This document shows positions 17,678 to 25,685 of a DNA stretch of 64,000 nucleotides, in pieces. Each line of letters starts with the position of its first letter. The stretch's first letter is position 1. The notes under the pieces are model-generated. The model was not told the origin of the DNA, ran no database searches, and saw only the letters and a list, made by a program, of their open reading frames with translations. The translations under genes and the position numbers were made by a program. Where the stretch lies: the NCBI GenBank assembly GCA_963732925.1, contig CAVTBJ010000012.1, positions 831,352-895,351 on the forward strand, in the 5' to 3' direction. This stretch comes from DASZRZ01 sp963732925. GTDB taxonomy: Bacteria; Acidobacteriota; Terriglobia; Terriglobales; Acidobacteriaceae.

Positions 17678-18388
17678 ATGCATGTCAAGTTGCTCTTCTT
17701 CGGTACTTTGAAGGATCTGGCGGGTCGGGAGAGGGAAACTCTCGAGCTCCCCGACCGGGCCACGGTGGGCGAGTTACTGGAGCGCTGCCGGGCGATTATG
17801 CCGTCCCTGGAAGCGTATATGGGGAAGATCGCTGTTGCTGTAAACCAGGAATACGCCACCCAGAGCCTTCGACTCCAGGAGGCGGACGAGGTGGCTCTGA
17901 TTCCGCCGGTCAGCGGGGGTGTGGATTCTTCGGCCACCCTGGCGACCGCGATCCATGGCCGGCTGACCCGTGACCGGATTGATACCGCCGCTCTTGCGAC
18001 GGGACTGAAGCACGGTGCCGACGGTGCCGTGGTGGTGTTCGAGGGCATTGTGCGCAACCAGACCCGGGGCCGGCGCACGCTGTATCTGGATTATGAAGCC
18101 TACGAAGGCATGGCGCAGAAGCAGTTGGAAGAATTGGCGCGGCAGGCACTCAGCCGCTTTGCCGTCCGCGACTTGCGGGTGGTTCACCGCCTGGGACGGC
18201 TGGAGATTGGGGAAACCAGCGTGGCCATCGTGGTTGCCTCGGCTCACCGCGGTCCCGCCTTTGACGCCTGCCGCTGGCTGATCGATACCCTGAAGCGCAC
18301 GGTGCCGATCTGGAAGAAAGAATATTTTGAAGATGGCGTGGTCTGGGCCGACGGAGAACCGTTCCCTGAGGAAATACGTCCCAAGTGA
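17678..18388 (+). CDS. Fused MoaD-MoaE molybdopterin synthase
   Basis: 236 aa combining both subunits of molybdopterin synthase, which adds the dithiolene sulfurs to cyclic pyranopterin monophosphate. Residues 1-81 are the ubiquitin-like MoaD and end IPPVSGG (Gly80-Gly81), the site normally activated as a free C-terminal thiocarboxylate. Residues ~90-236 are MoaE: GAVVVFEGIVRNQTRG, YLDYEAYEGMA, VVASAHRGPAFDAC and PIWKKEYFEDG. Because the di-glycine is internal, cleavage after it or an alternative mechanism is needed; MoaX-type fusions with such processing are known. No other moa gene is in the window. Confidence 0.9.
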   Translation: MHVKLLFFGTLKDLAGRERETLELPDRATVGELLERCRAIMPSLEAYMGKIAVAVNQEYATQSLRLQEADEVALIPPVSGGVDSSATLATAIHGRLTRDRIDTAALATGLKHGADGAVVVFEGIVRNQTRGRRTLYLDYEAYEGMAQKQLEELARQALSRFAVRDLRVVHRLGRLEIGETSVAIVVASAHRGPAFDACRWLIDTLKRTVPIWKKEYFEDGVVWADGEPFPEEIRPK

Positions 18389-18446
18389 GCGGGCCGTTTC
18401 GGGAGGGCAACTTCCGCCTGCCCTCGGGGTTCTAGCGACGAGCACA

Positions 18447-19391
18447 ATGCGGTTCTTAGCCTTATTGCTTCTGCTGTTCTCCCTGACGGTGGTACCCGTG
18501 CTGGCGCAGGGGAGCCGTTCGTCGCCGACCACGGAGGACGAGGGCAATCCCGCCGCCACCCTGCACGTCAATGTTCGGCTGGTGAATGTCTTTGTCAGCG
18601 TCACCGACTCCAATGGCGCCCCTTATACCAACCTGAAAAAGGATGACTTTACGCTTTACGAGAATGGGGCGCCGCAGCGCATCGCGGTGTTCGACCGGGA
18701 ATCCGAGTTGCCCCTCTCGATCGTAGCCTGCATTGATACCAGCCTGAGCACGCGCAGGGATCTGGGCCTGGAGGTGCTCTCGGCGCGCAAATTTGCCCAT
18801 GCCCTTCTGCGTCCGGTGGACTCCATGGCGCTCTACGAGTTCGACGAGAACGTGACGGAACTGGTGCCGTTTACCTCCGATCTGAAGCGCATTGACCGCG
18901 GACTGGACCGGGTCCGGCTGGGCGCGGCTACGGCCATGTACGACGCGATTTACTTGAGTTCCCGCGCCCTGCTGGACCGTAACGGGCGCAAGGTTCTGGT
19001 GATCATCACCGATGGCGGAGACACCGTCAGCGAAACCACCTACCATGCTGCGCTGCGGGCCGCCCAGGAATCGGAGGCCATCCTCTACAGCATCATCATC
19101 GTGCCCATCGAAGCCAGCGCCGGGCGCGACACCGGCGGCGAGAATGCGCTCATTCAGCTTTCTAAGGACACTGGCGGAAAATACTATTACGCCACTGGAC
19201 GGCAGAGCCTGGACGAAGCCTTCCGCCAGATCAGTGAAGAGCTGCGCACGCAGTTTCTTCTGGCCTACTATCCTTCGCAGCGGCTTACGGACAGCAGCTA
19301 TCGCCGCATCCGTATCGAGGTGCATTCCCCGGACATTGCCGACCTGCAGGCGCGCTATCGCACTGGGTATTACACCTCCAAAGCCAAATAA
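18447..19391 (+). CDS. Secreted VWFA-related domain protein (acidobacterial type)
   Basis: 314 aa with a signal peptide (MRFLALLLLLFSLTVVPVL, then AQG). Residues ~30-70 form a strand-rich lead-in (VRLVNVFVSVTDSNG, DFTLYENG), followed by a VWA domain with IVACIDTSLSTRRD, a MIDAS-like DxSxS variant with Thr in the first position, and VLVIITDGGDTVSE. The C-terminal part (ELRTQFLLAYYPS) is characteristic of the family often labelled VWFA-related acidobacterial domain, many copies of which occur per genome. Probably a periplasmic or surface adhesion/scaffold protein; partner unknown. Confidence 0.85.
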   Translation: MRFLALLLLLFSLTVVPVLAQGSRSSPTTEDEGNPAATLHVNVRLVNVFVSVTDSNGAPYTNLKKDDFTLYENGAPQRIAVFDRESELPLSIVACIDTSLSTRRDLGLEVLSARKFAHALLRPVDSMALYEFDENVTELVPFTSDLKRIDRGLDRVRLGAATAMYDAIYLSSRALLDRNGRKVLVIITDGGDTVSETTYHAALRAAQESEAILYSIIIVPIEASAGRDTGGENALIQLSKDTGGKYYYATGRQSLDEAFRQISEELRTQFLLAYYPSQRLTDSSYRRIRIEVHSPDIADLQARYRTGYYTSKAK

Positions 19392-19464
19392 ACTGCCGGA
19401 ACTGGACGGTTCCCGCCAGTGAGGGGAAGACGAAGCCGGTAACCGGGCCGTGTAGAATGCAGGC

Positions 19465-19752
19465 ATGGCATTCCGAGTTGCGGGAGTTTCCCACCTTTCC
19501 AAAAAGAACAAGCTTCCTCCGCCCGAGGAAACCTATGAGGAGGCGGCGTATCTCAAGGCCTTGGGTGAAAAGCAGAAGACCGTCTCCGTGAAGCTGGTCA
19601 GCGGGGAAGTGCTGCGCGGCTGGGTCGAGTACTATGACAAGCACATGATCCGGCTTACCCGGGAAGACGCACCTAATCTTTTCATTTTCAAACACGAAAT
19701 CATGTATATCGTGGAAGAGCCCGCGTCCCGGAAACGCAGTTCCAGCGCCTAG
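19465..19752 (+). CDS. Hfq-like RNA chaperone (Sm fold)
   Basis: 95 aa. A charged N-terminal region precedes a compact Sm core: KTVSVKLVSGEVLRGWVEYY (Sm1) and NLFIFKHEIMYIVEE (Sm2, with FKHE in place of the YKHA of classical Hfq). The tail is basic and Ser-rich. Size and motif order fit a diverged Hfq, a hexameric ring that pairs small RNAs with mRNAs. It is flanked by the VWA protein and an inositol monophosphatase, not by the usual miaA/hflX neighbours. Confidence 0.75.
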   Translation: MAFRVAGVSHLSKKNKLPPPEETYEEAAYLKALGEKQKTVSVKLVSGEVLRGWVEYYDKHMIRLTREDAPNLFIFKHEIMYIVEEPASRKRSSSA

Positions 19753-19925
19753 GATATTGCTTCCAGGTTGCTGAAGGGCTGCGGACAGATTTTATGCAGG
19801 TTCCTGTGCGGGGACAGACGGAGACAGACGAGACGAGGCCATTCCAGCGATGCGAGCAGGACCGGGGCGAATCTTCTGCCACCGAGCCATCACCGCCTGC
19901 AGACGGAATCGAGTAAAAAGACAGT

Positions 19926-20768
19926 TTGCCTGAATCGAACCAGTTTGCTCCCGTTGCAGCCGAGATTGCCCGCGAGGCGGGAGGGCTGCTTCTGTCCTTT
20001 TTTGCGCGGCGCATCGGTTTTGAATACAAGGGGGAGGCGGACCTGGTTACCGAGGCGGATCGCGCTTCGGAACGCCTGATTACCGATCGGATTCGCGCCC
20101 GCTGGCCACGCCACGATATCGTGGCGGAAGAAGGCACGCGCGTGGATTCCGGCGGCGATTACCGCTGGTACGTGGATCCCCTGGACGGCACCACGAATTT
20201 CGCGCATGGCTTTCCCGTGTTTTGCGTCTCCATGGGGCTGGAGTACAAAGGGAAGATGGTTGCCGGGGTGGTCTACGACCCCACTCGCGACGAGATGTTT
20301 TCCGCCGAGCGGGGAAGCGGCTCTTACCTAAACCAGCACCGCATTCGGGTTTCCAGCGCGTCGCGGCTGGAAGAAAGCCTGCTGGCGACCGGCTTTCCCA
20401 GCCAGAAGCGCCACCAGAATCCGAACATTTACTTCTACCACCAGATCACGCTGCACACGCATGGCGTACGCCGCGCCGGATCCGCGGCCCTCGATCTTTG
20501 CTCCGTGGCGGCCGGCCGGGTGGACGGCTATTGGGAATTTAATCTCAATCCCTGGGACACGGCCGCGGGCGTGCTCCTGGTCGAGGAGGCGGGCGGCAAG
20601 GTGAGCGACTTCAGTGGCGGCGCCTTCAATATTGCCAGCCGCGAGACGCTGGCCTCCAACGGCCTCATCCACGCCGATCTGCTACGCGAATTTCAGGCCA
20701 TCTTTCAGGGCCGGGGCCTGGAACCCATCCCTTCCCCGGTCGATTACGCCCGCCAACGCAAGCTCTAG
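19926..20768 (+). CDS. Inositol monophosphatase family protein (SuhB-like)
   Basis: 280 aa from a TTG start chosen because homology begins at once. The Mg-dependent phosphatase motifs are clear: EADRASERL, VAEEGTRVDSG (metal Glu), WYVDPLDGTTNFAHGFP (DPLDGT site) and WDTAAGVLLVEEAGG. SAALDLCSVAAGRVDGYWE is also standard. Substrates of the family include inositol-1-phosphate, fructose-1,6-bisphosphate and PAP, so the exact one is open. No operon partner is evident; tRNA-Leu follows 152 bases later. Confidence 0.9.
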   Translation: MPESNQFAPVAAEIAREAGGLLLSFFARRIGFEYKGEADLVTEADRASERLITDRIRARWPRHDIVAEEGTRVDSGGDYRWYVDPLDGTTNFAHGFPVFCVSMGLEYKGKMVAGVVYDPTRDEMFSAERGSGSYLNQHRIRVSSASRLEESLLATGFPSQKRHQNPNIYFYHQITLHTHGVRRAGSAALDLCSVAAGRVDGYWEFNLNPWDTAAGVLLVEEAGGKVSDFSGGAFNIASRETLASNGLIHADLLREFQAIFQGRGLEPIPSPVDYARQRKL

Positions 20769-20920
20769 GAAAATTTCGATCTCACTGGCAGGGAGCTAAA
20801 AGCAGTGGAAGCTGCACGACAGGGCTTCGATTGAGCAACGTCCTATTGCTGCCCAGGCTGCACTCGGGCCGCGACCGGCACAGGTTCGGTTAGAATTGGC
20901 CAGCGACGGTCGCCAGCCTT

Positions 20921-21005
20921 GCGAAAGTGGCGGAATTGGCAGACGCACCAGACTTAGGATCTGGCGGGGAAACCCATGGGGGTTCGAGTCCCCCCTTTCG
21001 CACCA
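20921..21005 (+). tRNA. tRNA-Leu (anticodon UAG)
   Basis: Acceptor stem GCGAAAG pairs with CTTTCGC; discriminator A and encoded CCA at 21003-21005. Anticodon stem CCAGA/TCTGG encloses CTTAGGA, giving anticodon TAG (reads CUA-type leucine codons). The T arm is GGGGGTTCGAGTCCCCC. A longer variable arm, as expected for leucine tRNAs, lies between. Confidence 0.97.
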
Positions 21006-21018
21006 GAGTTGACGCTCC

Positions 21019-22107
21019 TCAGCAGATACTCGCGCCCTGAGCGTTGACGTAGACCGCGTACAACGACCGGCTGGCGGCGATGAACAGGCGATTGCGCTTC
21101 TCTCCACCGAAACAGATGTTGGCCGGGATCTCGGGAAGCACGATGATGCCGATTCGTTGCCCCTCAGGCGTAAACACGTGGATCCCGTCATAACCCTGGC
21201 CAACCCAGCCGCTGGCGCACCACACATTTCCCTGCTTGTCGCAGCGGATGCCGTCGGCGATGCCGGCGCCCGCCCGCAGCCGCGATTTCGACTCGCTGTC
21301 GAGCGAGGAAAACTCCGAAGAGCTCAGCTCCATGGAGAAGGCCTGCTTGCCGTTGCTCAGGCTGCTGCCGTTCACCACGTCGTACACCTTCACAATTTTG
21401 GGTGCGTTCGGATAGTGCGTCGAGCCGGTGTCGGAGATGTACAGCTTCTTGAAATCGGGCGAGAAGCACAAGCCATTCGGCTTGTAGAGGTCATCTGTCA
21501 CCATGCTGATTGTGCCCGTCTTGGGGTCAATGTGGTAAACGGCCTCCTTGAGCTCCATGGGGTGCACGTGGCCTTCATAGTTGGTGAGGATGCCGTAACC
21601 AGGATCGGTAAAGAAGATGCCGCCATCGGGATGGACAACGATATCGTTGGGGGCATCGAGCTTCTTGCCTTGAAAGCTGTCGGCCAGCACGGTAATGCTT
21701 CCGTCGTATTCGTAGCGGACCACCCGGCGATTGTCGTGTTCGCAGGAAACCTGCCGCCCCTGGTAATCGAACGCATTCCCGTTGCTATATCCGGAAGGCT
21801 TGCGGAACACCGAGACATGCCCGTCTTCGGCTGCATAGCGCATTTGAACATTGTTGGGGATGTCGCTCCAGACCAGATATCGTCCAACTCCGTTCCAGGC
21901 TGTACCTTCGGCCCACAGACAGCCGGTGTACAGCCTCTCGATCGAGGTGTTACCGACCTTGATGGAATCGAATCGTTTGTCGAGAGAAATGATGTCAGGA
22001 TCGGGTTCATGAACCGGATTGGGGCTGGAATAATCGCGCTGGGCAAGCGCAGAAACAGCCGATCCGGCCACGGCTGCCAGGAGGAAACCGCGTCTATCGA
22101 TGCTCAT
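21019..22107 (-). CDS. SMP-30/gluconolactonase-like protein with Tat-type signal
   Basis: 362 aa from MSIDRRGFLLAAVAGSAVSA, a twin-arginine style leader (RRGFLL). The body is a six-bladed propeller of the SMP-30/lactonase group: GCLWAEGTAWNGVGRYLVWS, APNDIVVHPDGGIFFTDPGYG, KPNGLCFSPDFKKLYISDTG and AGIADGIRCDKQGNVWCAS, which hold the metal-ligand Glu/Asn/Asp positions. The family hydrolyses sugar or other lactones in the periplasm. It is divergent from the MFS symporter gene, which may import the product; that link is inference. Confidence 0.85.
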   Translation of the reverse strand: MSIDRRGFLLAAVAGSAVSALAQRDYSSPNPVHEPDPDIISLDKRFDSIKVGNTSIERLYTGCLWAEGTAWNGVGRYLVWSDIPNNVQMRYAAEDGHVSVFRKPSGYSNGNAFDYQGRQVSCEHDNRRVVRYEYDGSITVLADSFQGKKLDAPNDIVVHPDGGIFFTDPGYGILTNYEGHVHPMELKEAVYHIDPKTGTISMVTDDLYKPNGLCFSPDFKKLYISDTGSTHYPNAPKIVKVYDVVNGSSLSNGKQAFSMELSSSEFSSLDSESKSRLRAGAGIADGIRCDKQGNVWCASGWVGQGYDGIHVFTPEGQRIGIIVLPEIPANICFGGEKRNRLFIAASRSLYAVYVNAQGASIC

Positions 22108-22230
22108 AGGGCAGGAAGTATACAACCAATGTCGCGGTCGGCGCACCCTGTCCCCGGGGAAAGTCCCAACCGGCCCGGGCTTGTGTTAACGTTCAGGGCC
22201 GAAGAACGACAAGGCTGGGATAATTCATCA

Positions 22231-23580
22231 ATGGCTCACAGTCGGGAACCCTCATCCCATTCGGCGGTAAACCAGATCCAGAAAAGCTCAATTCGCATGG
22301 TTGCCCTGGCAAGTCTGGTGGGGACGACCATCGAATGGTATGACTTTTTTCTCTACGGCACGGCGGCGGCGCTGGTGTTCAATCGCCTGTTTTTTCCCAC
22401 GTTCGACCCGCTGACCGGCACTCTGGCCGCGTTCGGCACCTACACGGTGGGGTTCATTGCCCGACCGATCGGCGGAATCGTGATCGGTCACTTCGGCGAC
22501 CGCATCGGCCGCAAGTCGATGCTGGTGCTGACGCTGGTCATTATGGGCGTGTCCACGTTTCTGATTGGCGTGCTGCCCACCTATGCGCAGATCGGCCCCT
22601 GGTCGGCGGTGATTCTGGTGTTGCTGCGCGTGGCCCAGGGATTTGGGGTCGGTGGCGAGTGGGGCGGCGCGGTTCTGATGGCGGTGGAGCACGCTCCTCC
22701 GGGTGCGCGCGGCTTCTATGGCAGCTGGCCGCAGACCGGGGTGCCCATGGGCCTGCTGCTCTCGACCGGGATCTTCGCCGTGGTCGCACGCCTGCCCCAG
22801 GCGGCGTTTTTCAGCTGGGGCTGGCGGATCCCGTTTTTGGTCAGCATCGTGTTAGTGGGCGTGGGCTTCTTGATTCGCATCCGCATTATGGAAACGCCGG
22901 CCTTCAACCGCATCAAGGAAACCCGGAGTGAGGTCCGCCAGCCGATCGTGGAAGTGCTGCGCCGCTATCCCAGGGAAGTCCTGCTGGCCATAGGAGCGCG
23001 CATTGCGGAGAACGGGGCGTTCTACATATACAGTGTTTTTCTGCTGCTGTACGCCACGCAGAAAGTAGGAATGGGCCGCAGCATTGTGCTGGACGGAATC
23101 CTGATCGCGTCGGCTTTGGAACTCATCGCGATTCCGCTGCTGGGAGCGCTTTCCGATCGCGTTGGCAGACGGCCGGTCTATCTGTTTGGCGCCGTGTTTA
23201 CCGCCTTGTTCGCATATCCCCTATTCTGGCTGCTGGACACGGGATCGACGCCCCTGGTTTGGATGGGGATTGTCGTGGCATTCCTGTTTTCGCACGCGGC
23301 CATGTATGCCCCCCAGGCGGCGTTTCTTTCCGAATTGTTTGGCTCGCATGTGCGCTACAGCGGCGCCTCCCTGGGTTCGCAGTTGGCCTCGGTGCTGGCG
23401 GGGGGCCTTTCGCCGTTTGTTGCGACGGAATTACTCAGGAGGTATGGACGAGGCGGGCCGGTCGCCGTCTATGTGATCGGAATGGCGGTGGTCACCATCG
23501 TTTCTGTGCTGGCGGCGAGGGAAACCGCGAAGGATGACATCCAAGAGCCTGCCGGGCACTACCGAGCCGGCGCCCGGTAG
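22231..23580 (+). CDS. MFS metabolite:proton symporter (MHS family)
   Basis: 449 aa, about twelve membrane helices. The start MAHSREPSS is followed by SLVGTTIEWYDFFLYGTAAA, the hallmark of the MHS family (ShiA, ProP, KgtP). The loop motif GHFGDRIGRKSML and its repeat GALSDRVGRRPVYL are present, plus GFGVGGEWGGAVLM. It likely imports an organic acid or compatible solute by proton symport; the substrate cannot be read from the sequence. Divergent from the SMP-30 gene with 123 bases between the starts. Confidence 0.9.
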   Translation: MAHSREPSSHSAVNQIQKSSIRMVALASLVGTTIEWYDFFLYGTAAALVFNRLFFPTFDPLTGTLAAFGTYTVGFIARPIGGIVIGHFGDRIGRKSMLVLTLVIMGVSTFLIGVLPTYAQIGPWSAVILVLLRVAQGFGVGGEWGGAVLMAVEHAPPGARGFYGSWPQTGVPMGLLLSTGIFAVVARLPQAAFFSWGWRIPFLVSIVLVGVGFLIRIRIMETPAFNRIKETRSEVRQPIVEVLRRYPREVLLAIGARIAENGAFYIYSVFLLLYATQKVGMGRSIVLDGILIASALELIAIPLLGALSDRVGRRPVYLFGAVFTALFAYPLFWLLDTGSTPLVWMGIVVAFLFSHAAMYAPQAAFLSELFGSHVRYSGASLGSQLASVLAGGLSPFVATELLRRYGRGGPVAVYVIGMAVVTIVSVLAARETAKDDIQEPAGHYRAGAR

Positions 23581-23607
23581 GCAGGAAAAGAGCAAGACAG
23601 AAACGAT

Positions 23608-23643
23608 GCACCCCGGCTCCGGACCCTCCGGGTTGCGGGGTGC
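23608..23643. terminator. Bidirectional hairpin between convergent genes
   Basis: Outer stem GCACCCCG / CGGGGTGC with an inner CCGGA / TCCGG pairing, 28 bases past the symporter stop and 29 before the end of the convergent small membrane gene. No U-tract, so termination strength is uncertain. Confidence 0.5.
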
Positions 23644-23671
23644 TCCAAGTTGATGAGCGCGTGAATTCCCG

Positions 23672-23947
23672 CTACTGCATCTGGGTCAGTCCTACATACA
23701 CCCACAGGACGGCAATCACCAGGATCAGCAGGCCAGATGCTGCGCTTAGCCAGCGTACCACCGGACTAACGCGGTTGAATTTGGCGGTCAACTCCACCTG
23801 TTCCTTTGCCATATGAGACTCAGCTTCGTCGAGAAACAGTTGATCGTCTTCGTGCATGGTGAGTGTGCTGCGATAGATGAGCAGGGCGACCAGCGCTGCA
23901 GTCAAAACGCCCCAAATTACCAGCAGGTAATCAATAATCGGCGCCAT
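23672..23947 (-). CDS. Small two-helix membrane protein of unknown function
   Basis: 91 aa. Two hydrophobic spans: IIDYLLVIWGVLTAALVALL near residues 4-24 and WLSAASGLLILVIAVLWVYV near 67-86, with an acidic linker (HEDDQLFLDEAESHMAKEQVE) between. I do not recognise the family. Homology to known proteins cannot be judged here, but the balanced helix/linker/helix design supports a real gene. Confidence 0.6.
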   Translation of the reverse strand: MAPIIDYLLVIWGVLTAALVALLIYRSTLTMHEDDQLFLDEAESHMAKEQVELTAKFNRVSPVVRWLSAASGLLILVIAVLWVYVGLTQMQ

Positions 23948-24414
23948 ACGCTACCTCGGATGGGTTATCAAGCCGTTGCGACCTAATGTCCCGCGTACTG
24001 CGGGGCAGCAATTTCCGAGCTTGCAGGGCGGAGGAAGAACCACTGGGCGGGGAGGACCCCCGGGGAGCGAATCGTGGCTCCAGCCCTGTCCTGAATAAGG
24101 GCGGCATCATTATAGCCCCGTTGTCAGGCAAGGCAGGTACTTTTCGTGCCCGGTGACTCCAGCGATTCCGGAGGGACCCAAGTCCGCGGATCCAGCGGCG
24201 TAATGGACTCCCGGGGGCCCGCTGGCCGGGGGCGGGAAGGGAAGGGCACCAAGAAGATGCGACGTTTGTCTCTCCAGGGTCATCCCATAGCAGGGGCCGC
24301 CATGCCCAACTGGCTGACGAAACAGTGGTATACTTCTGGTGAGGCAGCCGGTTCGGGGTAGCCGACCGGGAAACGCCGGCGGGCGGAATACCGCTTACGA
24401 GGAGATAAATACGA
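23948..24414. other. 467-base intergenic region before erpA
   Basis: No gene recognised on either strand. A -10-like TATACT at 24329-24334 lies about 80 bases before the erpA start, without a good -35. The region is the 5' spacer for both the small membrane gene (-) and the ErpA-like gene (+). Confidence 0.5.
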
Positions 24415-24777
24415 ATGGCAACCACGACCATACCGAATGTACCCAAGACATTGCCGGTCAATCTGACACCAAACGCGATCGGCAAAGTGAAGGAAATCAT
24501 GGCCCAGCAGGACCCTGTCCCGGCTGGACTGCGCGTTGGCGTAGTCGGAGGCGGTTGCTCGGGTTTCTCCTATTCAATGTCTTTCGAGAATGGGGCGGGA
24601 ATGATGGACAAGGTCTTCGATTTCGACGGATTGAAGGTCTATGTTGATGCCACCTCCCTCATGTATCTCAATGGCGCCATCGTGGATTACGTGGAAACGC
24701 TTGAGGGAGCGGGTTTTAAGTTCGAAAACCCCAATGTGAAGAGCACCTGCGGCTGCGGGTCTTCCTTTAGCGTCTAA
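24415..24777 (+). CDS. A-type iron-sulfur carrier protein (ErpA/IscA family)
   Basis: 120 aa, cytoplasmic carrier that delivers Fe-S clusters to apo-proteins. The three ligand cysteines are in GGGCSGFSYSM and TCGCGSSF at the C-terminus. GAGGAG stands about 9 nt before the ATG. A polar 20-residue N-terminal extension precedes the domain. It is monocistronic, ending at a terminator. Candidate clients in the window are SdhB and RlmN, but that is only a plausible link. Assignment to ErpA rather than IscA/SufA is not certain. Confidence 0.88.
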   Translation: MATTTIPNVPKTLPVNLTPNAIGKVKEIMAQQDPVPAGLRVGVVGGGCSGFSYSMSFENGAGMMDKVFDFDGLKVYVDATSLMYLNGAIVDYVETLEGAGFKFENPNVKSTCGCGSSFSV

Positions 24778-24807
24778 GCTCGCGACTCCCTGATCTTCGA
24801 TCTTCCG

Positions 24808-24840
24808 GAAGCCTCGCCTGCGGGCGGGGCTTCTCTGCTT
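24808..24840 (+). terminator. Terminator after the ErpA-like gene
   Basis: GAAGCCTCGCC / GGCGGGGCTTC stem around TGCG, with one mismatch, followed by TCTGCTTTTA. It starts 31 bases past the stop. Confidence 0.7.
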
Positions 24841-24922
24841 TTACGCCTGTTCCTTTCAGGCCGCGAAACAACCCTCTCACCTTGCAGTCCGTCCATAGCA
24901 AAGACTCTAAGGGGGTACCGTC

Positions 24923-25678
24923 GTGAGTCCATATCCGCAGTGGCTGGATTACCTGGCGTGGAGTTACCTGATTGTTTGTTTCGTCTGTGGCGGATACCTG
25001 CTGGCTGATGAGCTGCATCGGCCGCAGAAGATGTGGATCATGAACATTGTCTGGCCGGTCAGCGCACTCTACTTCGGACCCTTCGGTGTGTGGCTGTATC
25101 GCAAGATGCAGCCTGCCATGGTGAAACATCCGGAAGGGCTGCCAATGGCCCTGCGAAGGACTGAAAGAGCCCCCGCACCCGAGGAGCAGCCCACGCCGTG
25201 GCAGGTGAGCGCGGCGGTTTTCCATTGCGGTGCGGGTTGTACCTTGGGCGATATTGCCGCGGAAACGTTTGTGTTTGCCACCGGTTTGGCGCTGGTTGGG
25301 GAATTCGGCTCGGAGCTGCTCTATGACTTCATTTTGGCCTTTTCCCTGGGCATGGTTTTTCAGTACTTCACGATTGTCCCCTTGCGCGGGCTCAGCTTTG
25401 GCGAGGGACTGAAAGCAGCGCTGCGGGCGGACACCGTGTCGATTGTGCTATTTGAGGTCGGCCTTTTCACGTGGATGGCCTTGCAGCACTTTGTGCTCTT
25501 TCCCCAGCCTCATTTGCATCCCAACGAGGCGCTTTTCTGGTTCAACATGCAGGTCGGCATGATTCTGGGTTTCTTCACGGCCTATCCCGCCAATGCGTGG
25601 CTGATCCGCAAGGGCTGGAAGGAGAAAATGCCCAATTACGACTCGGGAGAGCAGGGAGAAGAGAAGCAGGCAGCCTGA
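24923..25678 (+). CDS. DUF4396 membrane protein
   Basis: 251 aa from a GTG start. Multiple membrane helices: WLDYLAWSYLIVCFVCGGYL, an early pair near FGVWLYRK, then several after residue 100. The signature HCGAGCTLGDIAAE (residues ~99-112) is typical of DUF4396, and GMVFQYFTIVPLRGLS follows. The Cys/His cluster in a membrane protein suggests metal binding, perhaps copper, but no function is established. Late histidines (LQHFVLFPQPHLHP) may add ligands. Confidence 0.75.
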   Translation: MSPYPQWLDYLAWSYLIVCFVCGGYLLADELHRPQKMWIMNIVWPVSALYFGPFGVWLYRKMQPAMVKHPEGLPMALRRTERAPAPEEQPTPWQVSAAVFHCGAGCTLGDIAAETFVFATGLALVGEFGSELLYDFILAFSLGMVFQYFTIVPLRGLSFGEGLKAALRADTVSIVLFEVGLFTWMALQHFVLFPQPHLHPNEALFWFNMQVGMILGFFTAYPANAWLIRKGWKEKMPNYDSGEQGEEKQAA

Positions 25679-25685
25679 GCGGCCG

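Noticed and set aside
20796..21227. 143-codon minus-strand frame across tRNA-Leu
   Set aside because: It runs through the tRNA gene and the 3' end of the SMP-30 gene and has no domain.
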